The notes: generated from the sequence alone by a model not told the origin. Shown: positions 33,401 to 42,481, counted from the stretch's first letter. The stretch is DNA of 64,000 nucleotides from Haloarchaeobius amylolyticus (GCF_026616195.1 NZ_JANHDH010000001.1:1054001-1118000); one strand, 5' to 3'. Made by a program: numbers and translations.

Positions 33401-33753
33401 CACTCCTCACCTCCTCGGGGCTGGTAGGTGTCGTCGTGAGCGAGCTGCTCGACGACGACGTGGGCTTTCGTCTTCGAAAGTGGTCGTGTCTCTGCGATGC
33501 GAACCGTATCGCCAACCGTGAGGTCCATGCACGTCGGTGCATGGGCCGGGACCCGCGAACGCCGCTTCATGTAGCGGTCGTACTTGGGAACCCGGACGTC
33601 GTACTCACGTTCGACGATGACGGTTTTGTCCATGTCTGTGGAGGCTACCGTCCCTTCGAGTGTCTGGCCGCGCACGGCGAGCTCGCCGTGGAACGGACAG
33701 TCGTCGTCGGAACAGGTACCCTCCGGTTCGGGTACGTTCAGTCCTATCGCCAT
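33400..33753 (-). CDS. rps17: 30S ribosomal protein S17 (uS17)
   Basis: A 117-residue OB-fold protein: [36 protein letters not shown] start with archaeal Cys pair, then [26 protein letters not shown] and [23 protein letters not shown]. It overlaps the rnp1 gene by 10 bases. Confidence 0.97.
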   Translation of the reverse strand: MAIGLNVPEPEGTCSDDDCPFHGELAVRGQTLEGTVASTDMDKTVIVEREYDVRVPKYDRYMKRRSRVPAHAPTCMDLTVGDTVRIAETRPLSKTKAHVVVEQLAHDDTYQPRGGEE

Positions 33754-34109
33754 TTCGAATCACCTGTGGTTTCGGTGCGAAGGGCGGGTCGTGAGAGCAG
33801 TCTGACTCCATCCACCGTAACGTAGGCGACGTCGTCGCCGGTAGGGATGCCCGGTTTCGACGTCGTCCCCGACCCCTTCGCGGGGTCGGCGGTTTCATCT
33901 GTGAGTCGGAACTCGAATACCGTGCCTTGCTTCGGCACCTGGCGCACCCGAGAGTCCCCATCGACACGGTCCTCCACGTGGAGGGTCTGCATCGTCTCGA
34001 TGACGATGCGACCCGCTATCCCGACGAGGTCGGGGTTCGCGGCGTCGACGACCTCCACGTAGAGGCCGTTGAGTTCGTGTCGTGGGAGCGTCTCGGGTGT
34101 CAGCGCCAT
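33744..34109 (-). CDS. rnp1: ribonuclease P protein component 1 (Rpp29/Pop4)
   Basis: A 121-residue protein subunit of archaeal RNase P, which matures tRNA 5' ends. The Sm-like barrel is seen in [33 protein letters not shown] and [10 protein letters not shown]. Its place between rpl29 and rps17 is the standard archaeal arrangement. A haloarchaeal insert ([16 protein letters not shown]) lengthens the C-terminal half. Confidence 0.93.
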   Translation of the reverse strand: MALTPETLPRHELNGLYVEVVDAANPDLVGIAGRIVIETMQTLHVEDRVDGDSRVRQVPKQGTVFEFRLTDETADPAKGSGTTSKPGIPTGDDVAYVTVDGVRLLSRPALRTETTGDSKWR

Positions 34110-34114
34110 GTGAT

Positions 34115-34333
34115 TTATTCTTCGTCTGTCTCGAAGTCGCCTTCTTCCTGCTGGATCGTCTTGATCCGCGCGATGGTCTTGCGCAGCTCGCCGATGCGAC
34201 CCGGGTTCTCCGGGGCACCACCAGCGGCCTGCACGGCCTTCGCGTTCAGGAGTTCGGTCTCCAGTTCTTCGAGCTCTTCTTCGCGCTCACGCGGGGTGAG
34301 CTCGCGGACTTCGTCGGGGTGGAGAATCGCCAT
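34115..34333 (-). CDS. rpl29: 50S ribosomal protein L29 (uL29)
   Basis: A 72-residue two-helix protein at the exit tunnel: [37 protein letters not shown] and [22 protein letters not shown]. Located between rps3 and rnp1. Confidence 0.96.
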   Translation of the reverse strand: MAILHPDEVRELTPREREEELEELETELLNAKAVQAAGGAPENPGRIGELRKTIARIKTIQQEEGDFETDEE

Positions 34334-34336
34334 GAT

Positions 34337-35260
34337 CTACTCCTCCTCGTCTTCGTCGTCCATCTCCTCGACCATCGCGGCCGCCTCCTCTTCGACGGCC
34401 TCGTCGAGTTCTTCCAGTTCGTCTTCGATGTCCTCGTCGCCCTCCGGGACCTCGACGTCGTCGAAGTCCTCGGTGGCGTCCTCGTCGAGGACCTCCTCGA
34501 CGACCTCTTCCTCCTCGGGAGCGCCCGGTTCGGCGGCCTCGCTGGGCTCGCCCTCCTGGGCTTCCTCGACGATCTCGTCGAGTTCCTCTTCGTCGGGCTC
34601 CTCGAGCAGTTCCTCGACGGCCTCGTTGGCCTCGACGGCCTCGGGGGCGACCTCGTTGACGTCCTCGCCCTCGTAGATCTCGAAGTCGTCGGGGAGCTCG
34701 GCCTCCGGCGGGATGATCTTCACCGTGACGCCGATGGTACCGAGCTTCATGACGGCGACACCCTGGCCTTCGTCGACGATCTCCTCTGCGGGTTCGCCGT
34801 TGTGCTTGATGTAGCCGTCGTTGAACTTCTCGACGCGCGAGCGCGCGCCGGTGACCTTCCCGGAGAGGACGATCTCGGCACCGAGGGCGCCGGCGTCCAT
34901 GATGCGTTCGAGCGTCGTGTGGCCGGCCTTGCGGAAGTACCAGCCGCGCTCGAGCGCGTTCGCCAGACGGTCGGCGACGATGCGTGCGTTGAGGTCGGGT
35001 TCTTCGACCTCCTGCACGTCGATCTGGGGGTCCTCGAGGTTGAACTTCTCCTCGAGCATCGTCGTGACCTTCCGGATGTTCTCACCGCCCTTGCCGATGA
35101 CCATACCGGGCTTCTCGGCCTTGAGCACGATCTGTGTGCCCATGGGCGTCTTCGCGACCTCCATGCCGCCGTAGCCAGCTCGACCGAGTTCCTCTGCGAA
35201 GAACTCGTCGATCTGGGACCGCTGCATGCCGTCTCGGATGAACTGATGTTCGTCTGCCAT
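34337..35260 (-). CDS. rps3: 30S ribosomal protein S3 with long acidic C-terminus (uS3)
   Basis: A 307-residue protein. The KH domain has [22 protein letters not shown], and the S3 C-terminal domain runs to about residue 200. The last hundred residues are almost only Glu, Asp, Ala and Pro ([20 protein letters not shown]...), a haloarchaeal extension. ATG 35260 starts [12 protein letters not shown] and shares a base with the rpl22 stop. Confidence 0.96.
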   Translation of the reverse strand: MADEHQFIRDGMQRSQIDEFFAEELGRAGYGGMEVAKTPMGTQIVLKAEKPGMVIGKGGENIRKVTTMLEEKFNLEDPQIDVQEVEEPDLNARIVADRLANALERGWYFRKAGHTTLERIMDAGALGAEIVLSGKVTGARSRVEKFNDGYIKHNGEPAEEIVDEGQGVAVMKLGTIGVTVKIIPPEAELPDDFEIYEGEDVNEVAPEAVEANEAVEELLEEPDEEELDEIVEEAQEGEPSEAAEPGAPEEEEVVEEVLDEDATEDFDDVEVPEGDEDIEDELEELDEAVEEEAAAMVEEMDDEDEEE

Positions 35261-35721
35261 TAGTTCTCGACCTCCTCGACGATGATCTCGACGTCGACCT
35301 GCGGCGTGTTCCACGCCGTGGCACGCCCCATCGCGCGGGGCTTGCGACCCGGCGACTCGCCGACCTTGTGGGCGGCGACGTGGACGATCTCCATCGTCTC
35401 GCCGTCGAAGCCCTGGTGGTCGGCGTTGGCTGCGACGTTCTCCAGCAGGTCGAGGAACGCCTTGCTGGCCTTCTCGGGGTAGCGGCCGGCGTCCCAGCCG
35501 TCGATGTCGCCCTTGTGGCCGACGCCGCTGTTGTGCTGCTTGAACGGAACGGACCGCTCGCCCTTGATGACCGCGTCGAGGTACTCCTGTGCCTCGCCGA
35601 CGGTCTTGCCCTTGATCTCTCGGGCGATGGCCTTGCTGTGCTTGTTGCTCATGTGACGCTCCCGGAGCATGGCCTTGGCCGTCTTCTCCGGGTCCGCGTC
35701 GACGCTGTAGTTGATTCCCAT
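35260..35721 (-). CDS. rpl22: 50S ribosomal protein L22 (uL22)
   Basis: A 153-residue tunnel protein: [44 protein letters not shown] and the beta-hairpin end [26 protein letters not shown]. The ATG at 35721 matches the family; an upstream in-frame ATG at 35733 would overlap rps19. Confidence 0.96.
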   Translation of the reverse strand: MGINYSVDADPEKTAKAMLRERHMSNKHSKAIAREIKGKTVGEAQEYLDAVIKGERSVPFKQHNSGVGHKGDIDGWDAGRYPEKASKAFLDLLENVAANADHQGFDGETMEIVHVAAHKVGESPGRKPRAMGRATAWNTPQVDVEIIVEEVEN

Positions 35722-35729
35722 GGTTTCGA

Positions 35730-36161
35730 TCACTTCAGGGGCACGAACTTCGAGGAGCGCGTCGCACCGATACCTGCCTGTCCGTGGGTGACGGACGAGC
35801 GTGTGAGCTGGAACTCGCCGAGGTAGTGGCCGATCATCTCGGGCTTGACCTTGACGCGTTCGAACTCCTGACCGGTGTAGACGGCGAACGTCAGGTCGAC
35901 GAACTCCGGCAGCACCGGCATGTCGCGCAGGTGCGTGCGGATCGGGTCGTTCGCGCTCTGTTGTTCGTCGTACTCACGGGCCTTCTCGAGAAGCTTCTGC
36001 TTCTCGACGGAGAGACCACGCTTGATGCTTCGCCGCTGGCGTGCGGGCAGCTGTTCTGCGACCTCTTCGAGGTCCATCTCCTGCAGCTCGTCGAGCGTGT
36101 AGCCGCGGTAGGTGAACTCCTCGTCGTCGTCGCGGCCGGTTCTGTAGTCGGTCTGGGTCAT
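35730..36161 (-). CDS. rps19: 30S ribosomal protein S19 (uS19)
   Basis: A 143-residue protein; the conserved C-terminal part is [35 protein letters not shown]. The N-terminal extension with [32 protein letters not shown] is the archaeal/eukaryotic form. It overlaps rpl2 by 4 bases. Confidence 0.97.
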   Translation of the reverse strand: MTQTDYRTGRDDDEEFTYRGYTLDELQEMDLEEVAEQLPARQRRSIKRGLSVEKQKLLEKAREYDEQQSANDPIRTHLRDMPVLPEFVDLTFAVYTGQEFERVKVKPEMIGHYLGEFQLTRSSVTHGQAGIGATRSSKFVPLK

Positions 36162-36880
36162 TTGTTACCACCTCGGCCGGTACGCCGAGACGCGATGTCA
36201 CCGACCTTCCGTCCCGGCGGTGCGTCGCGGGAGACGGACTTCGGTCGGCCCGGGTGCTGGCGGCCACCACCACCGAACGGGTGGTCGACGGCGTTCATCG
36301 CCACGCCACGCACGTTCGGCCACTTGGTGCCGCGAGCCTTCATCTTGTGATACTTGTTCCCTGCCTTCACGAACGGCTTCTCCGTACGCCCACCACCCGC
36401 GACCACGCCGACGGTGGCGCGGCACTGCGGGTCGAGGCGCTTCATCTCGCCGCTGGGCAGCTGGACGACCGCAGCCTTGCGGTCGTGGGTGATGAGGTCG
36501 GCGCTCGTCCCGGATGCGCGGGCGAACTTGCCGCCGTCACCGGGCTGGCGCTCGATGTTGCACACCGGGACCCCCTCGGGGATCTCGGCGAGCGGGAGCG
36601 TGTTACCCGGTGCGATTTCGGCGGAGACACCGACCTGTATCTCGTCGCCCACGGTGATGCCCTCGGGCGCGAGCACGAGGCGCTGGTCGCCGTCCTCGAA
36701 CTCGACGGCCACGACCGGTGCGGACCGGGCGGGGTCGTGTTCGATGTCGACGACGGTACCGCTGACGACGTCCGATTCCTCAGGCGTCTTGTGCGAGAGC
36801 TCAGCCTTGTAGCGGTGCGAGGGGGCACGGAACGTCGGCCCACCACGACCACGTCGCTGGCCCTGGATTCTTCGTCCCAT
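36158..36880 (-). CDS. rpl2: 50S ribosomal protein L2 (uL2)
   Basis: A 240-residue peptidyl-transferase-centre protein. [28 protein letters not shown] start and the C-terminal [33 protein letters not shown], which holds the universally conserved His, are intact. Confidence 0.98.
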   Translation of the reverse strand: MGRRIQGQRRGRGGPTFRAPSHRYKAELSHKTPEESDVVSGTVVDIEHDPARSAPVVAVEFEDGDQRLVLAPEGITVGDEIQVGVSAEIAPGNTLPLAEIPEGVPVCNIERQPGDGGKFARASGTSADLITHDRKAAVVQLPSGEMKRLDPQCRATVGVVAGGGRTEKPFVKAGNKYHKMKARGTKWPNVRGVAMNAVDHPFGGGGRQHPGRPKSVSRDAPPGRKVGDIASRRTGRGGNK

Positions 36881-36882
36881 TC

Positions 36883-37134
36883 TTAGAACACCCCGATGCG
36901 AGAGGCGACTTCCTGTGCGTCGTCCTCCTCGGAGAGGCGGACGATGGCCTTCTTCTGGCCCTTCATGGTGACCTGTGTGTTCACCTTCTCGACGCTGACG
37001 TCGAACTGCTCCTCGACGGCCTCCCGGACGTCCGGCTTGGCCGCGTCGAGGTCGACGACGAACTGGAGCTTGTTCTCGAAGTCCATGTCGTTCATCGCCT
37101 TCTCCGTCACGAGCGGGTACTGGATGACGCTCAT
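36883..37134 (-). CDS. rpl23: 50S ribosomal protein L23 (uL23)
   Basis: An 83-residue exit-tunnel protein: SVIQYPLVTEKAMNDMDFENKLQFVVDLDAAKPDVREAVEEQF, then VNTQVTMKGQKKAIVRL. It overlaps rpl4 by 4 bases. Confidence 0.97.
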   Translation of the reverse strand: MSVIQYPLVTEKAMNDMDFENKLQFVVDLDAAKPDVREAVEEQFDVSVEKVNTQVTMKGQKKAIVRLSEEDDAQEVASRIGVF

Positions 37135-37883
37135 CGGTCAGCCACCTCCGCGATCGCGGACTCGGTGAACACGGTCAGTCGACCACCCTGTGCGCCGGGC
37201 GCGAGGTCCTCGACGTTCACGTTGTCTGCCGTCGCCACGTCGGCGCCGGCGAGGTTGCGTGCGGCCTTCGACGGGCCGGCCTCGCTGGAGGTGACGAACA
37301 GGATGGACTTGGGCTGCTTGTACTTGCGGCCACGGGTGGTCCCGCGACCGGCACGGACCGTCTTGCCCTCGTCTGCACGGTCGATGTCGTCGTGTGCGCC
37401 GACGGCCTCGAGGAAACTGACGACCTCCTTGGTCTTCAGCAGCTCCTCGAAGTCGTCGGAGACGACGAGCGGCAGGTCGACGTCGTCGTCGAACGCGTGA
37501 CCGCGCTCGGCGACGCGTTCGGCGTCGACGGTCGCGGCGAGCGCACTGCGGAACGCAAGCTTGCGCTCCTTCTTGTTGATCTGCTCGCCGAGGTCCTTCT
37601 CTTCTTTCGGCGGGTGCGCCTTGCGACCACCGACGGTCTGCGGGACGCGAACACCCTGGCCGTTCGAGCGCGGCACGTGTGCCATGCCGCGGCCCGAACC
37701 CATCGATTCGCCGGACGTACGCATGCCGGCGTAGTCGTCGGCACCGTACGGCTGTTTTCGGTTGGCCTGGGCGGCGCGGACCGCACGCGTGATGAGGTCC
37801 GGACGGAAGGCCGTCTCGAAGACCTCGGGGAGGTCGAGCGTGTCGGCCTCGGAGCCGTCCAGGTCGTAGATTGTTGCCTGCAT
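37131..37883 (-). CDS. rpl4: 50S ribosomal protein L4 (uL4)
   Basis: A 250-residue protein: MQATIYDLDGSEADTLDLPEVFETAFRPDLITRAVRA, the tunnel loop GMRTSGESMGSGRGMAHVPR and the C-terminal FVTSSEAGPSKAARNLAGADVATADNVNVEDL. In archaeal L4 family size range. Confidence 0.97.
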   Translation of the reverse strand: MQATIYDLDGSEADTLDLPEVFETAFRPDLITRAVRAAQANRKQPYGADDYAGMRTSGESMGSGRGMAHVPRSNGQGVRVPQTVGGRKAHPPKEEKDLGEQINKKERKLAFRSALAATVDAERVAERGHAFDDDVDLPLVVSDDFEELLKTKEVVSFLEAVGAHDDIDRADEGKTVRAGRGTTRGRKYKQPKSILFVTSSEAGPSKAARNLAGADVATADNVNVEDLAPGAQGGRLTVFTESAIAEVADR

Positions 37884-37886
37884 GGT

Positions 37887-38912
37887 TTATCCCTGGTTCG
37901 ATGCTGTGGACACGTAGCGCACCTCGGGGTCGAGGCGCGGCTGGTCGTTCGGTCGGATAGCCGGGCGGAAGCGCAGGAGGCGCTTGTCCGGACCGGGAAG
38001 CGAGCCCTTGACGAGGGTGAACGGACCGCCGACCTCGCCGTAGTTGACGAGACCGCCGTCGACGTTCACGTCCTCGACGTCCTCACCGTCGCCGATGCGG
38101 ATGACGCGCTTGTTGAGTTCCGTGCGCTGGTGGTACCCCATCTGGCCCTGCTGGGGAACGGTCGAGCGAACGCGGCTCGGGTTCCACGGGCCGAGGTTAC
38201 CGATGCGACGCCGCCATCCCTGGCGGGCGTGCTTGCCCTTGCGCTTCTGGACGCCCCAGCGCTTGACCGGGCCCTGGGTGCCCTTCCCCTTCGTGACGCC
38301 GGAGACGTCGGTGTACTCGCCGGCGCGGAAGGTGTCTTTCATCTCGTGCACGCCGCCGTCCTCGATGAGCTCGAGGCCGTAGTCGACGCGGTCCGCGAGG
38401 GAGCCACCGCCGATGCGGGTCTCCATCACGTCGGGCTTCTTCTTCGGTACCGACGGGACGTCGCTGGGGACGGTGTGCGTGATTGCACGAACGTCCGCGA
38501 CCTTGCCTGCCTCGACGGCGTCGCGGAGTTCCTCCGCGTCGGCCTCGGGGCTGGCGTCCTCGGGGAGGTCCAGAACGCGGTCGAGTTCGTCGTGGAACTC
38601 GCCGGTCCAGACCTCGGTGAGGGGCTTCTTCCCGTACGGTGTGTCTTCGTACGCTCGCAGGGCGACCGCCCGCATGGGCGGGGTCTCCACGATGGTGACG
38701 GGGACGGTCTCCTCCATCCCTTCACGGGGGGAGTCGGACTCGTCGTTGATCATCACCACGTGGGTCATGCCGGCTTTGTAGCCAGCGAAACCCTGCAGCG
38801 TCGGCTGTCCGTCGTCGTCCGGCCACGAGTTGAAGCGCGGGACCTCGGAGGTCGCACGCTTGCGCGGGCCGAACCCGAGCGAGCCTTTGCGTGGTCTGCT
38901 AGGTTGTGGCAT
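37887..38912 (-). CDS. rpl3: 50S ribosomal protein L3 (uL3)
   Basis: A 341-residue archaeal L3: MPQPSRPRKGSLGFGPRKRATSEVPRFNSWP, YKAGMTHVVMINDE, the tunnel-facing loop KGKGTQGPVKRWGVQKRKGKHARQGWRRRIGNLGPWNPSRV. It is the first ribosomal gene, 4 bases after the SPOUT methyltransferase gene. Confidence 0.97.
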   Translation of the reverse strand: MPQPSRPRKGSLGFGPRKRATSEVPRFNSWPDDDGQPTLQGFAGYKAGMTHVVMINDESDSPREGMEETVPVTIVETPPMRAVALRAYEDTPYGKKPLTEVWTGEFHDELDRVLDLPEDASPEADAEELRDAVEAGKVADVRAITHTVPSDVPSVPKKKPDVMETRIGGGSLADRVDYGLELIEDGGVHEMKDTFRAGEYTDVSGVTKGKGTQGPVKRWGVQKRKGKHARQGWRRRIGNLGPWNPSRVRSTVPQQGQMGYHQRTELNKRVIRIGDGEDVEDVNVDGGLVNYGEVGGPFTLVKGSLPGPDKRLLRFRPAIRPNDQPRLDPEVRYVSTASNQG

Positions 38913-38916
38913 TGTA

Positions 38917-39774
38917 TCACTCGTTGAGTGTCAGGCAGGCAAGCGTCGCGAACAGAGCTTCCTCCGTTCTGACGACCTTGCTGCCCTGGTTCGGAATCGA
39001 GTTCAGCCAAAGGTCGAACCCTCCGGCGTTGGGTTCGGTGGCGTCCTCGTTTCGAGCGGCCTGTACATCGGCCACGTCGATGCCGAGTATTTCAGGCAGC
39101 CCTCTGCCCGGCGACCCGAACACGACGGTCATCCCGTCGTGCCGGATCTGCCCGGTCAGGCTCGCGAGTCGCCCCACGGTGAGTTCTTCACCGTGGCGCG
39201 AGGTCGCGATGCATAGCCCGGCGTCTTCACGCCCGAGCGCTGCCTGGAGGCCCGTGCGTTCGACGACGAGGCCCTCGATGGGCTCGTCGGCGAGTCGCGC
39301 ACGGACCGGACGTCGCGAAGATACCCTGACGGTTACGCGTTCTCCCTCGTCGGGCACCTCCATATCGGGTGGTGCGACGAGCGAGATCGGGTGTTGCAGT
39401 CCGCAATTGACCCGGACGCGCCTGTCAGGTCCGACCTCGGTCACGATTCCCTGTCTTAACGACCCCGAACCGTCTGATTCGGAGCCGGTCTGCGACGAGG
39501 CGCGGAGCGGCGGCAAGATACCGGCGTACTCCAGTTCGCTTCGATGCCCCCACGCCTCCTTTCGGAGGTAGGGGGGTGTCGTCGCGTATTCGAGTACGGT
39601 GCTGACGAACCCGCCACCCCATCTGGTCTCGCCGTCTTCGTCGGGGAAGACGACCAGCCTGTCTGCCCGGAAGACCGTCGCCGCACGGGCGACGTAGCCG
39701 ACCTTGCGAGTTGCCTCGCGTTTGTCTTCGGCTTCCCGGACGAGGGATGACGGCACGAGCACGCTGGTGGTCAT
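38917..39774 (-). CDS. SPOUT-family RNA (uridine) methyltransferase-like protein at head of S10 cluster
   Basis: A 285-residue protein of the SPOUT1/C9orf114-like (DUF171) family. VLVPSSLVREAEDKREATRKVGYVARAATVFRADRLVVF begins the alpha/beta-knot half; an OB-like insert (about residues 95-170) follows; the SAM-binding knot end has VVFGSPGRGLPEIL and WLNSIPNQGSKVVRTEEALFATLACL. It probably methylates rRNA N3 of a uridine, fitting co-expression with ribosomal genes. ATG 39774 starts MTTSVLVPSS. Assignment to the exact position on rRNA is not possible from sequence. Confidence 0.85.
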   Translation of the reverse strand: MTTSVLVPSSLVREAEDKREATRKVGYVARAATVFRADRLVVFPDEDGETRWGGGFVSTVLEYATTPPYLRKEAWGHRSELEYAGILPPLRASSQTGSESDGSGSLRQGIVTEVGPDRRVRVNCGLQHPISLVAPPDMEVPDEGERVTVRVSSRRPVRARLADEPIEGLVVERTGLQAALGREDAGLCIATSRHGEELTVGRLASLTGQIRHDGMTVVFGSPGRGLPEILGIDVADVQAARNEDATEPNAGGFDLWLNSIPNQGSKVVRTEEALFATLACLTLNE

Positions 39775-40049
39775 GCCGTGACGCTTCGACGCCTCGCCAC
39801 TAGACTGTGCCGAATTTATTCTGGCCCATCGTAAAAGGGTGCCGGATTGGAATTCCGGTTGTGACGGCGACTCACGCCCCAATGAGGGTGTTTAGCGTTC
39901 ACATGGGCTGTCATGCTCGCGTACGTGCGGGAATCAAGATACTACTGGTGGTGAGGCGGCCGCAGTCTGGTGGTTTCTCTCTCCCACGGACCGTCCGATT
40001 CAGAAGCCTTATATTACGTCCAGCAGTTACGTTTGAATGCAGACGAAGC
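39775..40049. other. divergent spacer: S10 cluster promoter and tRNA-Gly promoter
   Basis: On the plus strand agccttatatta (40004-40015) is a good TATA box 35-46 bases before the first tRNA-Gly. On the minus strand a candidate TATA region lies at about 39810-39840 (ccttttacgatggg and agaataaattcgg) for the S10 cluster. No gene seen. Confidence 0.5.
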
Positions 40050-40120
40050 GCACTGGTAGTGTAGTGGTATCACGTGACCTTGCCATGGTCACAACCTGGG
40101 TTCAAATCCCAGCCAGTGCA
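40050..40120 (+). tRNA. tRNA-Gly (anticodon GCC), copy 1
   Basis: A 71-base cloverleaf with acceptor gcactgg/ccagtgc and discriminator A. The anticodon stem tgacc/ggtca encloses ttgccat, giving GCC. T-arm ctggg-ttcaaat-cccag. Identical base for base to the gene at 41528. Confidence 0.97.
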
Positions 40121-40195
40121 TTTCTCCGAAACTCACACCCAAGAGCGACCGCTTTGCGTGTCGCGAGCATGGTCGAGTTTCGGTGGATGCGTGAC

Positions 40196-40254
40196 GCTGG
40201 AATTTGAACCAGCGAGCGAAGCGCCAGCGGAGCGAGTGAGGTTCGAATCCCAGC
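40196..40254. repeat. palindrome with tRNA-Gly T-arm copies (copy A)
   Basis: Left arm gctggaatttgaacc (40196-40210) and right arm ggttcgaatcccagc (40240-40254) are inverted with two mismatches and copy the T-arm of tRNA-Gly. The core is agcgagcgaagcgccagc followed by ggagcgagtga. Confidence 0.8.
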
Positions 40255-40347
40255 CAGCCGGTTCACAATCCCGGCCCACCCAGCCACCCGACTCCTCGTT
40301 TCGCTTCGGTAACCCGTATCAACGATTCTCTCCTCTCTCTACCTGTC

Positions 40348-40647
40348 ATGAGCGCGCTGTTCGCGGGGGGGTGGCGACCGTTCGTCAGGGACCTCCTGCT
40401 CATCTTCGCCGTGTTGGTTCTCGTCAGCGTCACCTTCGCCGGCTACAACACGCTGACCTACGTCGCGGTGCTGGCCGCCCGGGTCACCCGGGACATGTTC
40501 CTCACCGGCCTCGGGGACGGCATCGAGATGTACCTGCTCGTCGGCGGGTTCCTCTTCGTCGAGGCGCTGATCGCCGCGACGGGCCTCGCACTGGTCAAGC
40601 GTCGCCTCCGCCGACTGTTCCGGTCGCCGCCGTCGTCGGCCGGGTGA
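40348..40647 (+). CDS. small two-span membrane protein
   Basis: A 99-residue protein with two membrane spans (LLLIFAVLVLVSVTFAGYN, about 16-34; YLLVGGFLFVEALIAATGLAL, about 62-82) and a basic C-terminus (VKRRLRRLFR). No known family recognised. It is the first of three genes between the tRNA-Gly repeats. Codon bias is normal for the genome. Confidence 0.65.
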   Translation: MSALFAGGWRPFVRDLLLIFAVLVLVSVTFAGYNTLTYVAVLAARVTRDMFLTGLGDGIEMYLLVGGFLFVEALIAATGLALVKRRLRRLFRSPPSSAG

Positions 40648-40700
40648 CTGCACGGTATAGCATGGCGCTGGCTTTAGCTGTGGGACGAGTACGGGACGGT

Positions 40701-40988
40701 ATGCACGAGACGTCCTCCCACTCGCGCTCGTTCGCCGCATCGGTCCTGCGGCTGACGGCCATCCTGCTCGGTCTCGCCCTGTTCGTCCCCGTCACGTTCT
40801 TCGCGTGGTACTTCGGCATCGTCGCCGCGGACCTGGTCCAGTTACAGCTGGGCCTGCCGGACGGCCTGTGGTTCGAGGTGGTCGCCGGGGTGGTGTTCGT
40901 CCTCGAGCTGCTGCTGGTCGCGACCGTCGTGGTCGCGTCCTCCCGGGTGGTGACCGACCTGACGGACCGGGCCGGCTCGGCACGCTGA
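40701..40988 (+). CDS. small two-span membrane protein
   Basis: A 95-residue protein with spans at about 15-37 (LRLTAILLGLALFVPVTFFAWYF) and 57-80 (FEVVAGVVFVLELLLVATVVVAS). The frame is open far upstream through the tRNA-Gly repeat, but ATG 40701 is the only credible start. Similar in architecture to the preceding gene, though not clearly homologous. Function unknown. Confidence 0.6.
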   Translation: MHETSSHSRSFAASVLRLTAILLGLALFVPVTFFAWYFGIVAADLVQLQLGLPDGLWFEVVAGVVFVLELLLVATVVVASSRVVTDLTDRAGSAR

Positions 40989-41025
40989 CACAGGCTTTTT
41001 ACCGTCCTCCCGAGTCGGAACGGGC

Positions 41026-41454
41026 ATGTCCTGGCGCGACATCAGACCGACAGCCCTGGGCCTCATCTGGCGCGACGACGAGCTGTTGCTCCAGCGGTAC
41101 GACGCGGCCGAGACGTTCTACCGGCCACTCGGCGGCGGGCTGGAGTTCGGCGAGCAGGCACGGGACGCGCTGGTCCGGGAGTTCCACGAGGAACTCGACC
41201 GGGAGGTCGTCCCCCGGGACCGCGTCGGGGTGCTGGAGAACGTCTTCACCTTCGAGGGGACGCCGGGCCACGAGGTGGTGTTCGTCTTCGAGGCCGAGTT
41301 CGCCGACGACGGCGCCTACGAGCAGGAGACGTTCGAGGGCGTCGAGGACGACGGGTCGGGGACGTTCACCGCGAGCTGGGAGCCTGTCTCGCGGTTCGTC
41401 GAGGGCTCGGCGACCCTCTATCCCGACGGCGTCGTCGACCTGCTCGACGCTTGA
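41026..41454 (+). CDS. Nudix hydrolase
   Basis: A 142-residue NUDIX protein that cleaves a nucleoside-diphosphate-linked substrate. The Nudix box GGGLEFGEQARDALVREFHEEL (about residues 37-58) matches Gx5Ex7REUxEE, with the metal-binding Glu pair present. The start follows a TATA-like ctttttaccg about 30 bases upstream. It is the last gene between the two tRNA-Gly repeats. Substrate unknown. Confidence 0.88.
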   Translation: MSWRDIRPTALGLIWRDDELLLQRYDAAETFYRPLGGGLEFGEQARDALVREFHEELDREVVPRDRVGVLENVFTFEGTPGHEVVFVFEAEFADDGAYEQETFEGVEDDGSGTFTASWEPVSRFVEGSATLYPDGVVDLLDA

Positions 41455-41527
41455 CCACCCCGCCGTCGCCGAGTCATATCGTAGGGTATTAGAAGGCTCG
41501 GCCCATCGGTTGAGGTGTAGTCGAAGC

Positions 41528-41598
41528 GCACTGGTAGTGTAGTGGTATCACGTGACCTTGCCATGGTCACAACCTGGGTTCAAATCCCAGCCAGTGCA
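41528..41598 (+). tRNA. tRNA-Gly (anticodon GCC), copy 2
   Basis: Identical in all 71 bases to the tRNA-Gly at 40050-40120. Its upstream region differs from copy 1 and has its own TATA-like tcatatcg/gtattag region at 41474-41492, so both copies may be expressed. Confidence 0.97.
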
Positions 41599-41672
41599 TT
41601 TCTCCGAAACTCACACCCACGAGCGACCGCTTTGCGTGTCGCGAGAACGGTCGAGTTTCGGTGGATGTCACA

Positions 41673-41729
41673 CTGTGATTTGAACCCGCGAGCGAAGCGC
41701 CAGCGGAGCGAGTGAGGTTCAAATCCCAG
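41673..41729. repeat. palindrome with tRNA-Gly T-arm copies (copy B)
   Basis: Left arm ctgtgatttgaacc (41673-41686) and right arm ggttcaaatcccag (41716-41729) pair with one mismatch. From 41716 the sequence ggttcaaatcccagccagt equals the 3' end of the tRNA-Gly gene over 19 bases. The core is cgcgagcgaagcgccagc then ggagcgagtga. Confidence 0.8.
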
Positions 41730-41862
41730 CCAGTCGAATCAAGAATGCAGCCACCGATATCCAGTTCCTGTTACCATCCGTGACACTCTCCACGATGGAC
41801 CTATAGGCCCGCTAACAGCCCTGTGCAAGGTTTTCCGGGTTTTCACATTCACTCCGGGGTGG

Positions 41863-41879
41863 GGCTTTTTATCGAAGCC
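41863..41879 (+). promoter_or_regulatory. promoter with TATA inside a small palindrome
   Basis: ggctt-tttatcg-aagcc places a TATA-like tttttatc (41866-41873) inside a perfect 5-base inverted repeat, about 27 bases before the GTG at 41897. Confidence 0.45.
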
Positions 41880-41896
41880 CGCGAGTCTGAAAGACT

Positions 41897-42481
41897 GTGA
41901 AACTGCTCCAACGACTCACCGGACTCTTCGGAAGCGAAGACGGGGGTCAGTCGCCGGACGCCGCGACCGAACAGGCGGCGACACCGTCGTCTCCCTCCGA
42001 CACAGCAGCGGCGGCCGACACGGGCGCTGAGGCGGCGCCGGAGCCTGCTGACGAGACCGAACCGACGCAGGCGGACGACGACGCCGGCCACGAGGCGGAC
42101 GCCGACGAGGCCGACCCGGAGCCGCGCGACCGGACCGAGGTGTTCCGCGAGCAGGCGGCCGCCTGTGTCGCGGCGTGGCCCGAGGCCGACCTGGACTACT
42201 CGCCGGCGTCGCTGGAGCGACTGGACGAGGTCGCCGCAGAGCTCGCCGACGAGGGGGCGAACGACAAGCAGCACGTGCTCTCGCTGGGGAGCTACTTCGG
42301 GGAGACGCTGCTGCGCCAGACCGAGGGCGAGTGGCGGAAACCGGAGAGCGGGGCCTGGGCGGTCGTGCTCACCGGTGAGGAGACCGACGTGACCCTGAAC
42401 GTCTTCCAGATCGCCGACGGCGCGCTCTCGGGGACGAGCGGGTTCGCGGCGACCTACCGGTCGGTCGAGCGCCGGTTCTGA
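41897..42481 (+). CDS. haloarchaeal hypothetical protein with acidic linker
   Basis: A 194-residue protein starting with GTG at leaderless distance from a TATA box. A short N-terminal helix (KLLQRLTGLFGSED) is followed by a disordered Ala/Asp/Glu/Pro region (about 20-80) and a folded domain (about 85-194) with RTEVFREQAAACVAAW, LSLGSYFGETLLRQTEGEW and TYRSVERRF. The segment GSYFGETLLRQTEGEW resembles a motif seen in DUF3806-type proteins, but I cannot assign it. Function unknown. Confidence 0.65.
   Translation: MKLLQRLTGLFGSEDGGQSPDAATEQAATPSSPSDTAAAADTGAEAAPEPADETEPTQADDDAGHEADADEADPEPRDRTEVFREQAAACVAAWPEADLDYSPASLERLDEVAAELADEGANDKQHVLSLGSYFGETLLRQTEGEWRKPESGAWAVVLTGEETDVTLNVFQIADGALSGTSGFAATYRSVERRF

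Larger units (their letters stand above)
40044..40257 (+). repeat. direct repeat copy A containing tRNA-Gly
   Basis: About 214 bases almost identical to 41522-41733. It comprises cgaagc, the tRNA-Gly gene, a hairpin (ccgaaactc 40126-40134 and gagtttcgg 40175-40183) and a tRNA-like palindrome (40196-40254). Similarity starts 6 bases before the tRNA and ends right after cccagccag. Three genes lie between the two copies. Confidence 0.9.
41522..41733 (+). repeat. direct repeat copy B containing tRNA-Gly
   Basis: Second copy of the 40044-40257 repeat. The tRNA and about the first 50 downstream bases are nearly identical; differences cluster at 41663-41686, the left arm of the palindrome. The hairpin is at 41604-41661 and the palindrome at 41673-41729. 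Confidence 0.9.

Noticed and set aside
40074-40700. Long open frame from the tRNA-Gly repeat into a membrane-protein gene
   Set aside because: It runs through the tRNA and palindrome; only the part from ATG 40701 looks like protein.
40044-41733. Classical integrative element with attL/attR at tRNA-Gly
   Set aside because: No integrase or phage gene between the repeats and both tRNAs are whole; kept only as a repeat-bracketed cassette.
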